Source: a bacterium (GTDB taxonomy: Bacteria; Verrucomicrobiota; Verrucomicrobiia; Limisphaerales; RI-55). From it: a DNA stretch of 64,000 bases. Positions 9,353 through 18,406 of the stretch are shown in pieces. The notes beneath the pieces were generated by a model. That model worked only from the letters and a program-made list of their open reading frames with translations, did no database searches and had not been told where the DNA came from. The first letter of the stretch is position 1. Each line of letters begins with the position of its first letter. The position numbers were made by a program, and so were the translations under genes. Location: positions 248,001 through 312,000 of the forward strand of contig WGOC01000002.1 in the NCBI GenBank assembly GCA_016124235.1, in the 5' to 3' direction.

Positions 9353-12300
9353 TTCGCCAAACGCAAGTCGAGTGTGAACGGAAACTCACCTTTTTCCTCC
9401 AGGCCCGGCAATTCAAAGCGCCCGCGCGTTGCGCCGTGGACGAAGAATCGCGCCAAGCGCCGCGACTCCGCTTCATAGGCGTTGACCGGAAAGGTGTCGT
9501 AACTGCGACCACCCGGATGTGCGACGTGATACTGGCACCCCCCGAGGCTTCTTTGATTCCACGCATCGTACAAATCAAACACCAACGGCGTGTGCACACC
9601 AATCGTCGGTTGCAAACATTCCGGCGGTTGCCACGCGCGGTAGCGGACACCCGCGACCCCTTCGCCATTGGTGCCGGTTGGGTGAAGCGGGACGGGCCGG
9701 CCGTTGCACGTGATGACGAATCGATCGCCGATCAGGCCCTGCGCTTTGATCTGGAGGCGCTCCAACGAACTGTCCACATATCGCACTGTTCCACCACCGC
9801 CCGGTTCCTCACCCAGCACATGCCAGGGCTCAAGCGCCGTCCGCAATTCCACATGCACATCGCGCTGAGCGAACTCACCGATACGCGGGAACCGAAATTC
9901 AAAATGCGGCGTGAACCACTCAAATTCAAATGGATAGCCCGCTTCCCGCAAATCACGGACAACATCCTTGAAATCGCTTTGGCAAAAATGCGGCAACAAC
10001 CAGCGATCATGTACGTCGGTGCCCCAACGTACGAGGCCGTTTCGGTACGGTTCGCGCCAAAACTTGGAGATCAATCCACGCAAGAGAAGATGCTGGGCGA
10101 GGCTCATTTGCGGATGCGGCGGCATTTCAAACGCGCGCATCTCAACCAGGCCAAGCCGGCCGGAGCTGCTTTCGGGAGCGTAAAGCTTATCGATGCTGAA
10201 TTCGGCGCGGTGGGTGTTACCCGTGGCGTCAACGAGCAGGTTGCGGAAGACTCGATCGACCACCCACGGCGGAGTCTCGAAGGCGCGACCGCCTTCCTGC
10301 AATCGCTCGCCGCGCGCACTGAAACCCGAAAGCGAGTGGTCCACGCCGAGTTGCCGATCCAGTTCCTGAAACGCGACATCCAATTCGTAGAGCGAATCAT
10401 TTCGCGCCTCGTCCACCCGCGGTGCCTGACTGGTCGGGCCGATGAATAAACTGCTGAACACCCAGCTCAACGACGGATGGTTTTGCCAATAAGTAATCAA
10501 TGACCGGAGCAAGTCCGGCCGACGTAGCACCGGCGAATCCAACGGCGTATCGCCCCCGATGATGATGTGATTTCCGCCACCGGTTCCGGTATGGCGGCCG
10601 TCCAACATGAACTTTTCCGTCCCCAATCGCGTTTGTCTTGCCTCGTCGTAAAGAATCGTCGTGCGCTCAACGAGTTGCTCCCACGATTGGCTCGGATGCA
10701 TGTTGACCTCGATGACACCCGGATCCGGAGTGACCGCCAGCTTGTTCAAGCGCGGATCGCGCGGCGGCGTTTCACCTTCGATGATGACGGGCAGACCCGT
10801 TTCGCGCACCGCCGTTTCGATGCCGGCCACCAGGTCAAGGTAGTCTTCGGTCGTCGAGACGGGCGGCATGAACACGTGAAGCCGGCCATCGCGCGGTTCA
10901 ACGCACATCGCCGTTCGAATGATCCACGGCGCACTTTGGCCCGAGTCCGGTTGCCGGTTCACCGCAATTTCGTCGGGCAACTTCGGCAACTCGTTCTCCG
11001 GCTCGAGATCCCCCACGCGTTGCGGACGCTGGCCCGGTCCGTATCCCGGTGGCAAGGGCGCACTGCCACTCGACAGAAATCTCTGGCCGCGTTCGCCGGG
11101 TTTGACGCGATATGGAAAGTCGCGTGGCAATGCGGGAAGCTTTTGCGACGGATCGTGCTGCCAGACCCACGGGTATTCCTTCTCGGCCACCCACGGAATG
11201 GAATCGAGCGGCAACCGCAATCCCATCGGCGAGTCACCCGGAATGAGCCAGAGCGTGTCGTCATCCCGCAGAAACCACGGGCCGGACATCCACCCCGGTT
11301 CACCGTTGACGACCGTGCGTTTGATCGGCAACGCGTAACCCACGATTTCGCCCAGGCCCTTTTGGAAAATGCGCGCAATTCGATCGCGCTCCATTTTGTC
11401 CTTCAGGTTGGATTTTTCCGGCGTGACGTTTGAGGGAAACCGCCGCTCCTTCCACGTGTAATAAAAGGCATCTTCATAAGCCGGCAGCAGATTCTTAGGA
11501 TCGGCACCCAGGACCGATCCAATGCGTTCCATCAACGCCCGCGCTTCCTTCGCGCCGAAGCCATAGTTTTTCGATTCATCCGCGATCAATGAATCGTCTT
11601 TCCAAATCGGAACGCCATCCTTGCGCCAATACGCCGCCAGCGCGTATCGCGGCAACGGTTCGCCGGGATACCATTTGCCCTGTCCGTAATGGAGCAGTGA
11701 ACCAGGCGCAAACTGGTCGCGCAAACGTTTGATCAATTGCCCGGAGAGCACCCGTTTCTTGTGTGAGACGGCGGTGAAATTCCATTCCGCGCCGTCCGGA
11801 TCATCGATCGAAACAAAGGTCGGTTCGCCGCCCATCGTCAATCGCACGTCGTGTTTGTTCAGATCGACATCGATCGCGTGACCCAGCTTTTCGATGTTGG
11901 CCCATTGCGTTTCCGTGTAGGGTTTCGTGACTCGCGGTGATTCGTGAATGCGGGTCACCGTCATCTCATGAAGTAGCTTGGACTCGCATTTATCCACCGC
12001 ACCGCTCACCGGGGCCGCACTGGAAGGTTCTGGCGTACACGACAACGGAATGTGTCCTTCACCCGCCAGCAATCCGGACGTGGGGTCCAGACCGATCCAG
12101 CCACCGCCCGGCAAATACACTTCGCACCACGCGTGCAGGTCGGTGAAGTCGACTTCCGTTCCGCTCGGACCATCCAACGACTTCACGTCTGGTTTCAATT
12201 GAATGAGATATCCGCTGACAAAACGCGCCGCCAATCCACAGTGGCGAAAAAGATGACAGAGCAACCAGGCGGTATCGCGACAGGAACCGCTGGCTCGGGT

Positions 12301-12891
12301 CAACGTTTCCTCCGGGGATTGCACTCCGGGCTCCAGCCGGATTTCGTATTTGATGTCCTTCCACAACTGCTGGTTGACCGCCACGAGAAAATCAATCGTG
12401 CGCATCTTCTGCACCGGCGCCAAGGGCGGTTCCTCGGCATAACGGGATTTGCGGGAACGCGGAGTCCGTTCACCGAGGTAGGCAAACCGGACTTCGTTGA
12501 GATACTTGCGAAATTTGGGTGTCAGCCAGCACTTGCGTTGGAACGGCTTGAGTTCCTTGTCGAGCGATTCATCGTAGTCGAACGGAAACTTCTCCGCCTC
12601 CGCTTCGAGAAAGAAATCGAACGGATTGTAAACCGCCATCTCCGCGATAACCTCCACGTCGATGCAGAGCTCGCGCAGTTTCTCGGGAAACACGAGACGG
12701 GCGTTCCAATTGGAAAATGGATCCTGCTGCCAGTTGATGAAGTGTTCACCCCCGTGCACTTGCTGGGAGTAACTGAGTATCTTCGTTCGACAGTGCGGGG
12801 CGGGACGCAATCGCACCACATGCGGCCCGTGGCCGACGAGACGGTCATAAGTGTAATGGGTGCGATGATGTAACGCGACGTGAATGGACAT
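9349..12891 (-). CDS. Transglutaminase-DUF2126 fusion protein
   Basis: An 1180-residue protein with an N-terminal transglutaminase module (about 1-300) and a long DUF2126 region (about 330-1100). The papain-like residues are visible: Cys in SGSCRDTAW, His in DLHAW and Asp in GLDPTSG. The DUF2126 half has the family signature LTMGGEPTFVSIDDPDGAEWN and the downstream block GTGGGNHIIIGG. Proteins of this architecture recur next to circularly permuted ATP-grasp/alpha-E genes. A role in making or cleaving isopeptide or peptide products is predicted but not proven. The ATG at 12891 lies 40 nt after the phosphofructokinase stop and has no strong Shine-Dalgarno. The 3' end overlaps the next gene by 4 nt. 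Confidence 0.9.
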   Translation of the reverse strand: MSIHVALHHRTHYTYDRLVGHGPHVVRLRPAPHCRTKILSYSQQVHGGEHFINWQQDPFSNWNARLVFPEKLRELCIDVEVIAEMAVYNPFDFFLEAEAEKFPFDYDESLDKELKPFQRKCWLTPKFRKYLNEVRFAYLGERTPRSRKSRYAEEPPLAPVQKMRTIDFLVAVNQQLWKDIKYEIRLEPGVQSPEETLTRASGSCRDTAWLLCHLFRHCGLAARFVSGYLIQLKPDVKSLDGPSGTEVDFTDLHAWCEVYLPGGGWIGLDPTSGLLAGEGHIPLSCTPEPSSAAPVSGAVDKCESKLLHEMTVTRIHESPRVTKPYTETQWANIEKLGHAIDVDLNKHDVRLTMGGEPTFVSIDDPDGAEWNFTAVSHKKRVLSGQLIKRLRDQFAPGSLLHYGQGKWYPGEPLPRYALAAYWRKDGVPIWKDDSLIADESKNYGFGAKEARALMERIGSVLGADPKNLLPAYEDAFYYTWKERRFPSNVTPEKSNLKDKMERDRIARIFQKGLGEIVGYALPIKRTVVNGEPGWMSGPWFLRDDDTLWLIPGDSPMGLRLPLDSIPWVAEKEYPWVWQHDPSQKLPALPRDFPYRVKPGERGQRFLSSGSAPLPPGYGPGQRPQRVGDLEPENELPKLPDEIAVNRQPDSGQSAPWIIRTAMCVEPRDGRLHVFMPPVSTTEDYLDLVAGIETAVRETGLPVIIEGETPPRDPRLNKLAVTPDPGVIEVNMHPSQSWEQLVERTTILYDEARQTRLGTEKFMLDGRHTGTGGGNHIIIGGDTPLDSPVLRRPDLLRSLITYWQNHPSLSWVFSSLFIGPTSQAPRVDEARNDSLYELDVAFQELDRQLGVDHSLSGFSARGERLQEGGRAFETPPWVVDRVFRNLLVDATGNTHRAEFSIDKLYAPESSSGRLGLVEMRAFEMPPHPQMSLAQHLLLRGLISKFWREPYRNGLVRWGTDVHDRWLLPHFCQSDFKDVVRDLREAGYPFEFEWFTPHFEFRFPRIGEFAQRDVHVELRTALEPWHVLGEEPGGGGTVRYVDSSLERLQIKAQGLIGDRFVITCNGRPVPLHPTGTNGEGVAGVRYRAWQPPECLQPTIGVHTPLVFDLYDAWNQRSLGGCQYHVAHPGGRSYDTFPVNAYEAESRRLARFFVHGATRGRFELPGLEEKGEFPFTLDLRLAK

Positions 12892-12931
12892 GCGACGGCA
12901 GGAATCGGGTTAGGTTTCCAATGAACGACCA

Positions 12932-14338
12932 TTAGGAATCGACGGCCACTGGTTCGGCCTCGAGATAGCGGATGCGTTTGTTAACGTCTGTGTTGATGGA
13001 ATGGTACGGCTGCTTGAGATTGCCGGGGGCAAACAGGGTTTGCCGGAGTTGTTCCATGTCATCTTCACCGATCGCATCGGAAAATATCGGCATCAGATAG
13101 TCAATCCCCAGCCGCGACGGTTTCATCATCCGGGCATCATACAAACCGAGATGCATCTGGCGCGCGTGAATCAAACCCCAACGATCGCGAAAGCGGTTGG
13201 CGTCATACCCTTCGACATGAAAGCCCCTGGCCGTGTTGTATTGCAAAATGGAAACGGCGTTGTTGCGACCTTCCACCAACAACTCAACCGCTTTTCCTCC
13301 CAGTTGGGCCGCGTAAAACCGGTCAAAAAGGATGGGCCGGCCGCCGCGCTGCGTGTGGCCGACTTTCCGGGTGAAGATGGCCTCACGCGCCGTTTCGCTG
13401 CGCCGGTAGAGCTTGAAATACTTGTCGCCGATCAATTGGATTAACTTGCCGCGCAGCGCCTCGGCCGCGCCGCTCAAAACGATGTTGCCGGAAGGATCAG
13501 TGGACTTGGTCTCGGCCCCGAGTTCGCGTCCCTGTTCGTCCACAATCCCCTCACCGCAAACAATGACGACGTTTTTCTGCAGATCGTAAATGTGCTTTAC
13601 GCGTTCGACCAGACGCTCGATATCGAGTCGCTGCTCCGGCAGAAGAATGATGTCGGGTCGACCGTAAGCCGAACCCAAAGAAATGTAACCCGAATGGCGC
13701 CCCATCACTTCGATGATCGCGATCCGGCGATGGCTCTCCGCCGTGGTGCGAATGCGTTCGACGCCGGACGCGGTCACAAACACCGCCGTCGCGTAACCGG
13801 GCGTCACATAATTCACCATGTGCTCCAGATCAAATTCCGCGCGGGATTCCGTGCGCTTGTAGCGATAGCGTCCCTTGCTGTCGGGATCGTTGACGCGGAC
13901 GAATTCATCGGGCTCGCTCGGGTGGTTCAAGCCCAGATCGTTGTCGATTGTTTTGGGCGAAAGGACAGTGGGCAAACGCTCGGCCAGAGGCTGTAGACCA
14001 TTGAGCGTTCCGTCGCCACCGACACAAATCAGGCCCTCAATTCCCAGCCTCCGCAGGCGGTAGGCAATCAAGTCGAGATCATCCTTCTTTTCAGGATCCA
14101 CATAGTCACGCGAACTCCCGATCAACGTGCCGCCCTTGGTCGGATCAATTTCTGGAATCTCCTGATACAGCGGATTCAGATGGACGTGCGGCACACGCGG
14201 ATTGAACAAGCTGTTGAACCCCTTGATGAGCCCGATGATCTCGACCTTGAGCTGGTTGCAGCGGACCACCTCACCTTGAATGGTCGCGTTCAGTGCCGGC
14301 GTATCACCGCCGGCGGTGAGAATGCCAATGCGTTTCAT
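12932..14338 (-). CDS. 6-phosphofructokinase family protein
   Basis: A 468-residue member of the PfkA superfamily, which phosphorylates fructose 6-phosphate. Visible motifs are the N-terminal ILTAGGDTPALN, GGDGT (107-111) and PKTIDND (128-134, with the catalytic Asp132). Further on are MGRHSGYISL and the sugar-phosphate loop GHTQRGG. Gly110 matches the residue that in E. coli PFK goes with ATP use. Lys129 replaces E. coli Gly124 and is typical of PPi-dependent and long PFKs, so the phosphoryl donor cannot be settled by inspection. The length exceeds the usual ~320 residues of short ATP-PFKs. It sits inside the ATP-grasp/transglutaminase operon, its start overlapping the alpha-E stop by 4 nt. 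This is an unusual place for a glycolytic gene. Confidence 0.9.
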   Translation of the reverse strand: MKRIGILTAGGDTPALNATIQGEVVRCNQLKVEIIGLIKGFNSLFNPRVPHVHLNPLYQEIPEIDPTKGGTLIGSSRDYVDPEKKDDLDLIAYRLRRLGIEGLICVGGDGTLNGLQPLAERLPTVLSPKTIDNDLGLNHPSEPDEFVRVNDPDSKGRYRYKRTESRAEFDLEHMVNYVTPGYATAVFVTASGVERIRTTAESHRRIAIIEVMGRHSGYISLGSAYGRPDIILLPEQRLDIERLVERVKHIYDLQKNVVIVCGEGIVDEQGRELGAETKSTDPSGNIVLSGAAEALRGKLIQLIGDKYFKLYRRSETAREAIFTRKVGHTQRGGRPILFDRFYAAQLGGKAVELLVEGRNNAVSILQYNTARGFHVEGYDANRFRDRWGLIHARQMHLGLYDARMMKPSRLGIDYLMPIFSDAIGEDDMEQLRQTLFAPGNLKQPYHSINTDVNKRIRYLEAEPVAVDS

Positions 14339-15345
14339 ATACTGGAGAATTGCGCCTGCCAGTCGTCGGTACCGCGGGCGCGCGGCCTCACCGATGTGGG
14401 TGATTTGCGCGTAAAAAATGTTTCGTGGATACCCGTGCCGATGAGGTTCACCTTTTCCTGAAGCTCATCGAGGTATTCGTGCAATCCCTGGGCTTCAATC
14501 TCGTCCACATTGGTAAACGCAAGATCGGAGCACAACTGCCCAAACAGGCGCTCGGGATTGTTATGAAAACTACCCAACGGCGTGCCGGTGATGGCGTGCA
14601 ACGAATGACGGGCGCGATCCAGACAACAACGGACAGCCCGCGGAAACTGATCGTCCAATAGCAGAAAGTGCGTGATGCCGGCCGGCGCAAGTCGACCATG
14701 CCGTTTACGATACATTTCGAACGCACTGGCCGACCGCAACACGGCCGCCCACTGTAGTTCATCAAACGGACTTCCCACCTCGCTGATTGATCGCAGCAGG
14801 AAATAATATTTCACGTCGAGAATTCGCGAGGTTTTGTCCGCCCGCTCGATCATCCGGCCCATCTCGAGGAAGTGCCACGCCTCGTTTCGCTGGAGCGTGG
14901 AATCCGTCGCTCCCTGAAACAGATGGCTGCCGCGCTTCACTTCCGGGTAAAATTGGTACGCACGATCCGATCCATCAAATGTTCCGGCGGCCGCCTTTAC
15001 CTTAAGGTAAAAGCTGTTCAATTCTTCCCACATCGTCGTCGTGATGATTTCGCGAATGGACCTTGCGTTCTCGCGCGCCGCGTGCAGACAGGACAGGATC
15101 GAATTAGGATTGTCGCGGTCGAACGTGAGAAACCAGATCACCTTTTCCTGGTCCGGTTTGCCGAAGCGCTTCTCAAACAATTCGTGATCGCCTGTCGTGT
15201 TGACGAGCGGATCCCACTGCTGCGTATAGCCTTCCGGCAGGTCGAGCATCAGGTTCAAATTCACATCAATGAACCGTGCGACGTTGTCCGCGCGCTCCAC
15301 GCAACGGGCCATCCAATAAGTCGAATCGGCAACGCGACTAAGCAT
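14335..15345 (-). CDS. Alpha-E domain protein (DUF403)
   Basis: A 336-residue all-helical alpha-E protein. It opens with the family signature MLSRVADSTYWMARCVERAD and later has the helix NEAWHFLEMGRMIERADKTS. Alpha-E proteins are found beside or fused to circularly permuted ATP-grasp ligases and are thought to be their structural partner. The start overlaps the upstream ATP-grasp gene by 8 nt and the end overlaps the phosphofructokinase start by 4 nt (ATGA), so the three genes are surely co-translated. The fused gene at 6803-9352 carries a second copy of the same domain. Confidence 0.92.
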   Translation of the reverse strand: MLSRVADSTYWMARCVERADNVARFIDVNLNLMLDLPEGYTQQWDPLVNTTGDHELFEKRFGKPDQEKVIWFLTFDRDNPNSILSCLHAARENARSIREIITTTMWEELNSFYLKVKAAAGTFDGSDRAYQFYPEVKRGSHLFQGATDSTLQRNEAWHFLEMGRMIERADKTSRILDVKYYFLLRSISEVGSPFDELQWAAVLRSASAFEMYRKRHGRLAPAGITHFLLLDDQFPRAVRCCLDRARHSLHAITGTPLGSFHNNPERLFGQLCSDLAFTNVDEIEAQGLHEYLDELQEKVNLIGTGIHETFFTRKSPTSVRPRARGTDDWQAQFSSI

Positions 15346-16873
15346 GGCTGTTGCTCCTGGGTACCGCGCGAAGGGGTTGCGTATCCGACGACGCGGCGCG
15401 CCCGGTTTTGCTTCCGTCGTTGTTCGCCGAATCAGCCAGCACCCAGGTATCCTTCGTGCCGCCGCCCTGCGACGAATTCACCACCAGCGAACCTTTGCGC
15501 AACGCGACGCGGGTCAATCCACCGGGCAAAACAAAGATGTCGCGCCCATAAAGAATGTACGGACGCAGATCGACATGCCGCCCCTCCAACCGGTCGCCGC
15601 AAACGGTGGGCACGCGCGACAACGACAATGTCGGTTGGGCGATATAATTCCGTGGGTTCGCCCGTAGCTGGGTTTTGAATTCATCAATCTGTTCACGAGC
15701 CGAGTGTGGTCCGACTAACATGCCGTACCCACCCGATTCGTTGGCCGCCTTGATCACCAACTCGCCGGCGTGTTCCAGAACGTAGTCGAGATCGTTATGC
15801 TCGGCACAAATGTAAGTTGGCACGTTGGGGATGATCGCGTCCTCGCCCAGGTAGTATTTGATCAAACGCGGCACATAGGCATAAACCACCTTGTCGTCGG
15901 CCACGCCGGTTCCGGGGGCATTTGCCAACGCGACGTTGCCAGCTCGATAAACATCCATTAGTCCGGGCACCCCGAGCATCGAGTCCGGACGAAAGACTTT
16001 TGGATCAAGGAAATCATCGTCCAGCCTGCGGTAAATGACATCGACGCGCTCAAAACCTTTTGTCGTGCGCATCCAGACAAAATCCTCATGCACGACGAGA
16101 TCACTGCCTTCCACCAATTCGACTCCCATTTGCTGGGCGAGAAACGAGTGTTCGAAGTATGCCGAGTTGTAACGGCCCGGCGTGAGCACCACGACTTGAG
16201 GCGAACTCGTCCCGTCGGGCGCCAGGTATTCGAGAACGTCGCGCAGCTTGATCGCGTAGTCCGAAACCGGCCTAATCCGCGCCGCCGAAAAAACTTCCGG
16301 AAACAGGCTTTTCATCAGGCGCCGATTTTCCAGGACGTAGGATACGCCGGACGGACAACGAAGATTGTCTTCCAAAACGTAAACCTGACCGTCGCGATGC
16401 CGTACGAGATCGGTCCCAACGATGTGGCACCAAATGTCGCGCGGCGGCGTCAGCCCCGAGCATTCCGGTCGAAACCCCTTCGATGATTCGATGATCTCAC
16501 GCGGAATAATTCCGTCCTTGATGACCTTCTGCCGGTGATAGACGTCGGCGATGAACATGTTCAACGCCTGAATGCGTTGTCGCAGTCCGCGTTCGAGCCG
16601 GGACCACTCGCCGTTCGAAACAATCCGCGGAATCAGATCGAACGGCAGAACTTTTTCAACGCCCTGATTGTCACTGTAAACGTTGAACGTGATACCGGCC
16701 TGAATGAGCGCCCGCTCGGCCGCCTGCTGCCGGAGCTGCAATTCCCCGTGGGGAAGGGACGCAATCTCCTGAGCCAGCAATTTTGCCGCAGCGCGAGGTT
16801 CACCATCCTCGCCGATCATCTCGTCGAAGAACCCGCCCGACTCGTATTTTCCAAACACCGGGTCCGCACTCAT
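15338..16873 (-). CDS. Circularly permuted type 2 ATP-grasp protein
   Basis: A 511-residue stand-alone ATP-grasp of the DUF404/DUF407 type. Visible blocks are SGVSYVLENR, RYNSAYFEHSFLA, GNVALANAPGTGV, the glycine-rich loop ESGGYGMLVG and the C-terminal QGGGTKDTWVL. The predicted reaction is ATP-dependent carboxylate-amine ligation, making a small peptide or tagging a protein. The ATG at 16873 has a strong GGGGAGG ribosome site 6 nt upstream, as expected for the first gene of the operon. About 520 nt without genes lie before it and should hold the operon promoter. The last ~25 residues are polar and lack family signal. Confidence 0.92.
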   Translation of the reverse strand: MSADPVFGKYESGGFFDEMIGEDGEPRAAAKLLAQEIASLPHGELQLRQQAAERALIQAGITFNVYSDNQGVEKVLPFDLIPRIVSNGEWSRLERGLRQRIQALNMFIADVYHRQKVIKDGIIPREIIESSKGFRPECSGLTPPRDIWCHIVGTDLVRHRDGQVYVLEDNLRCPSGVSYVLENRRLMKSLFPEVFSAARIRPVSDYAIKLRDVLEYLAPDGTSSPQVVVLTPGRYNSAYFEHSFLAQQMGVELVEGSDLVVHEDFVWMRTTKGFERVDVIYRRLDDDFLDPKVFRPDSMLGVPGLMDVYRAGNVALANAPGTGVADDKVVYAYVPRLIKYYLGEDAIIPNVPTYICAEHNDLDYVLEHAGELVIKAANESGGYGMLVGPHSAREQIDEFKTQLRANPRNYIAQPTLSLSRVPTVCGDRLEGRHVDLRPYILYGRDIFVLPGGLTRVALRKGSLVVNSSQGGGTKDTWVLADSANNDGSKTGRAASSDTQPLRAVPRSNSHA

Positions 16874-17395
16874 CCGAACCTCCCCGACTGAAGGCAGCTC
16901 AGGACAATCGATCGCTTGCGCGTGGGGACCAATTGTCGGGAGAAAGAGAACTTATCCAGCTGGTAAGACCGACGGATCGCGCGCTCATGGCCGCGAACCC
17001 GCGGCGTAAGCTCGGCCGTGTGCGCCGCCGAAACAAGCCGACTGGTGGCACGACGACAAAACATCCGCAAGGCCGCGGCGAACGGTTCAAATTGGTCACG
17101 AACTTCGTTGATAATGCTTCGATTGCATCCCAAATGCCACCGTGCCAATTACGGTCGAGGAAGATCTTAAACAGCGCGAATTAGCCATCCCAAAATGCAT
17201 CACAACTCGTTCAAATGAAGGGTGTTAGGTTGGCGCGCATAGACGCAATCCCGACCGCCTTCCGATCACTCGAATCTTAAATTCCGGCCCCGCACGATCG
17301 CCGTCCGCTGTCAACAAGCCAGCAAGCTGAACAAATCACGCCAGCGTGACATTTTAGTATGATACTCCGGCGTGGGCCGATTTTGGGTGCCCCCT
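16874..17395. other. Intergenic region upstream of the ATP-grasp operon
   Basis: These 522 nt lie between two minus-strand genes. A possible 92-codon minus-strand frame (16870-17148) has no ribosome site, no recognisable motif and an arginine-rich, chance-like composition, so it is not called. The region presumably holds the promoter and leader of the six-gene operon and the 3' end of the Gp27-like gene. No clear terminator or riboswitch was seen. Confidence 0.45.
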
Positions 17396-18154
17396 TTAGG
17401 TTCGCGTCCGGCGCCCGCCGTCGCCGGACTTTGATCCGGTTTGATTTGGTTTGACTGGCTTTGAATCCGCGCCTGCGGAACCATTCCCAGCAGCAGTCAA
17501 ATCCCCAGTCGGCACCGATTCGAGAAAGGCTGCCACTTCCGGAGGCAAAGGCGCATTGCCGTTGGCTTCGTTGCGATAAAGATCACCGATCATCCGGCTC
17601 GCCAGCAAACCGTAGATCGGCGCCAGAACCTGGTTCGAGCGGTCCTTGCGCAGATTTTCTTCGAGTTCGCTTTCCCAACGCTCGCGCAACAGTCGCAGCC
17701 GTTCACGTTCGTGATCGTGCCGCCGCACCTGCGCCAGTTCCGTGGCAAGCGGAAGAATCCGATCCGCTTTCTCACAGGCCGGAAGATCGGGATCTGTCGT
17801 CAGCTCGCGCAGCAAACGGGCAAGGGCGAGTGAGACCGGTGCTGCCAACCGGTCCGCCAGCGACCCATCGTCCGACTTTGATTCCAGCTCGTCGGCCTCC
17901 TCGACGAGCGTTTGAGCAAGTTCGAGCGATTCCTGATGTCGCAGCCAATCCACATAGCCTCCTGCCTTCCATTGAGAAACATTTTGCTCACTGATCGGCC
18001 GGCTACCAAAATAGGCTTTGAGAACGGTTTTGACCTCCGTCAATTCGTTCAGCCAGCCGACGAGCTTTTTGGCGGGCTGCCCGTTTTGGAGGCGCCGATT
18101 CAGTTCATTCCGCACGTCGCGGCTCAGACGCGCGATTTTGCCGACGCGTGTCAT
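17396..18154 (-). CDS. Gp27/DUF3486-like protein of Verrucomicrobia type
   Basis: A 252-residue protein opening with GKIARLSRDVRNELNRRLQ and continuing with PISEQNVSQWKAGGY. This pattern resembles the phage Mu Gp27-like/DUF3486 proteins that occur in many copies in Verrucomicrobia. The middle (about 90-190) is helical and charged, with a probable coiled coil around 150-180. The last ~30 residues are a low-complexity tail rich in Gly, Ser and Thr. A DNA-binding, terminase-small-subunit-like role is suggested by the family name only. The ATG overlaps the stop of the KTSC gene (ATGA), so the two are translationally coupled. Assignment rests on remembered family pattern and is moderate. Confidence 0.65.
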   Translation of the reverse strand: MTRVGKIARLSRDVRNELNRRLQNGQPAKKLVGWLNELTEVKTVLKAYFGSRPISEQNVSQWKAGGYVDWLRHQESLELAQTLVEEADELESKSDDGSLADRLAAPVSLALARLLRELTTDPDLPACEKADRILPLATELAQVRRHDHERERLRLLRERWESELEENLRKDRSNQVLAPIYGLLASRMIGDLYRNEANGNAPLPPEVAAFLESVPTGDLTAAGNGSAGADSKPVKPNQTGSKSGDGGRRTRT

Positions 18155-18351
18155 TTGTAATGGCCTCGGATGTACTTTGAGTAATAACGTCCGATGGAGG
18201 GGGCGTTCATCAACTCACGATAAACCGACGGTGGAACGCCTGAATGTTCATAGACGGTGTCGCTCGTGTGGAAGACCACCGCAAGCGTTCGGCCATCGTA
18301 GCCCACGGCGGCGATGGCTTTCGAATCGACGGGAATCAGTTCCGTGTTCAC
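18151..18351 (-). CDS. KTSC domain protein
   Basis: A 66-residue protein covering a complete KTSC domain: a beta-hairpin region (AIAAVGYDGRTLAVVF), then VYEHSGVPPSVYRELMNAPS and the end GRYYSKYIRGHY. The domain is found alone or joined to nucleases and phage proteins; its biochemical role is not known to me. It overlaps the downstream Gp27-like gene by 4 nt and lies 55 nt after the unknown gene upstream, so the three may form one unit. Confidence 0.8.
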   Translation of the reverse strand: MNTELIPVDSKAIAAVGYDGRTLAVVFHTSDTVYEHSGVPPSVYRELMNAPSIGRYYSKYIRGHYK

Positions 18352-18406
18352 AACCCCAATTTAGTGAGCCTCACGTTCGTCGGGGTGGTAAATCTCCATG
18401 GATTAC

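Noticed and set aside
16870..17148. Minus-strand frame of 92 codons upstream of the ATP-grasp operon
   Set aside because: No ribosome site or motif, and it overlaps the true operon start region.
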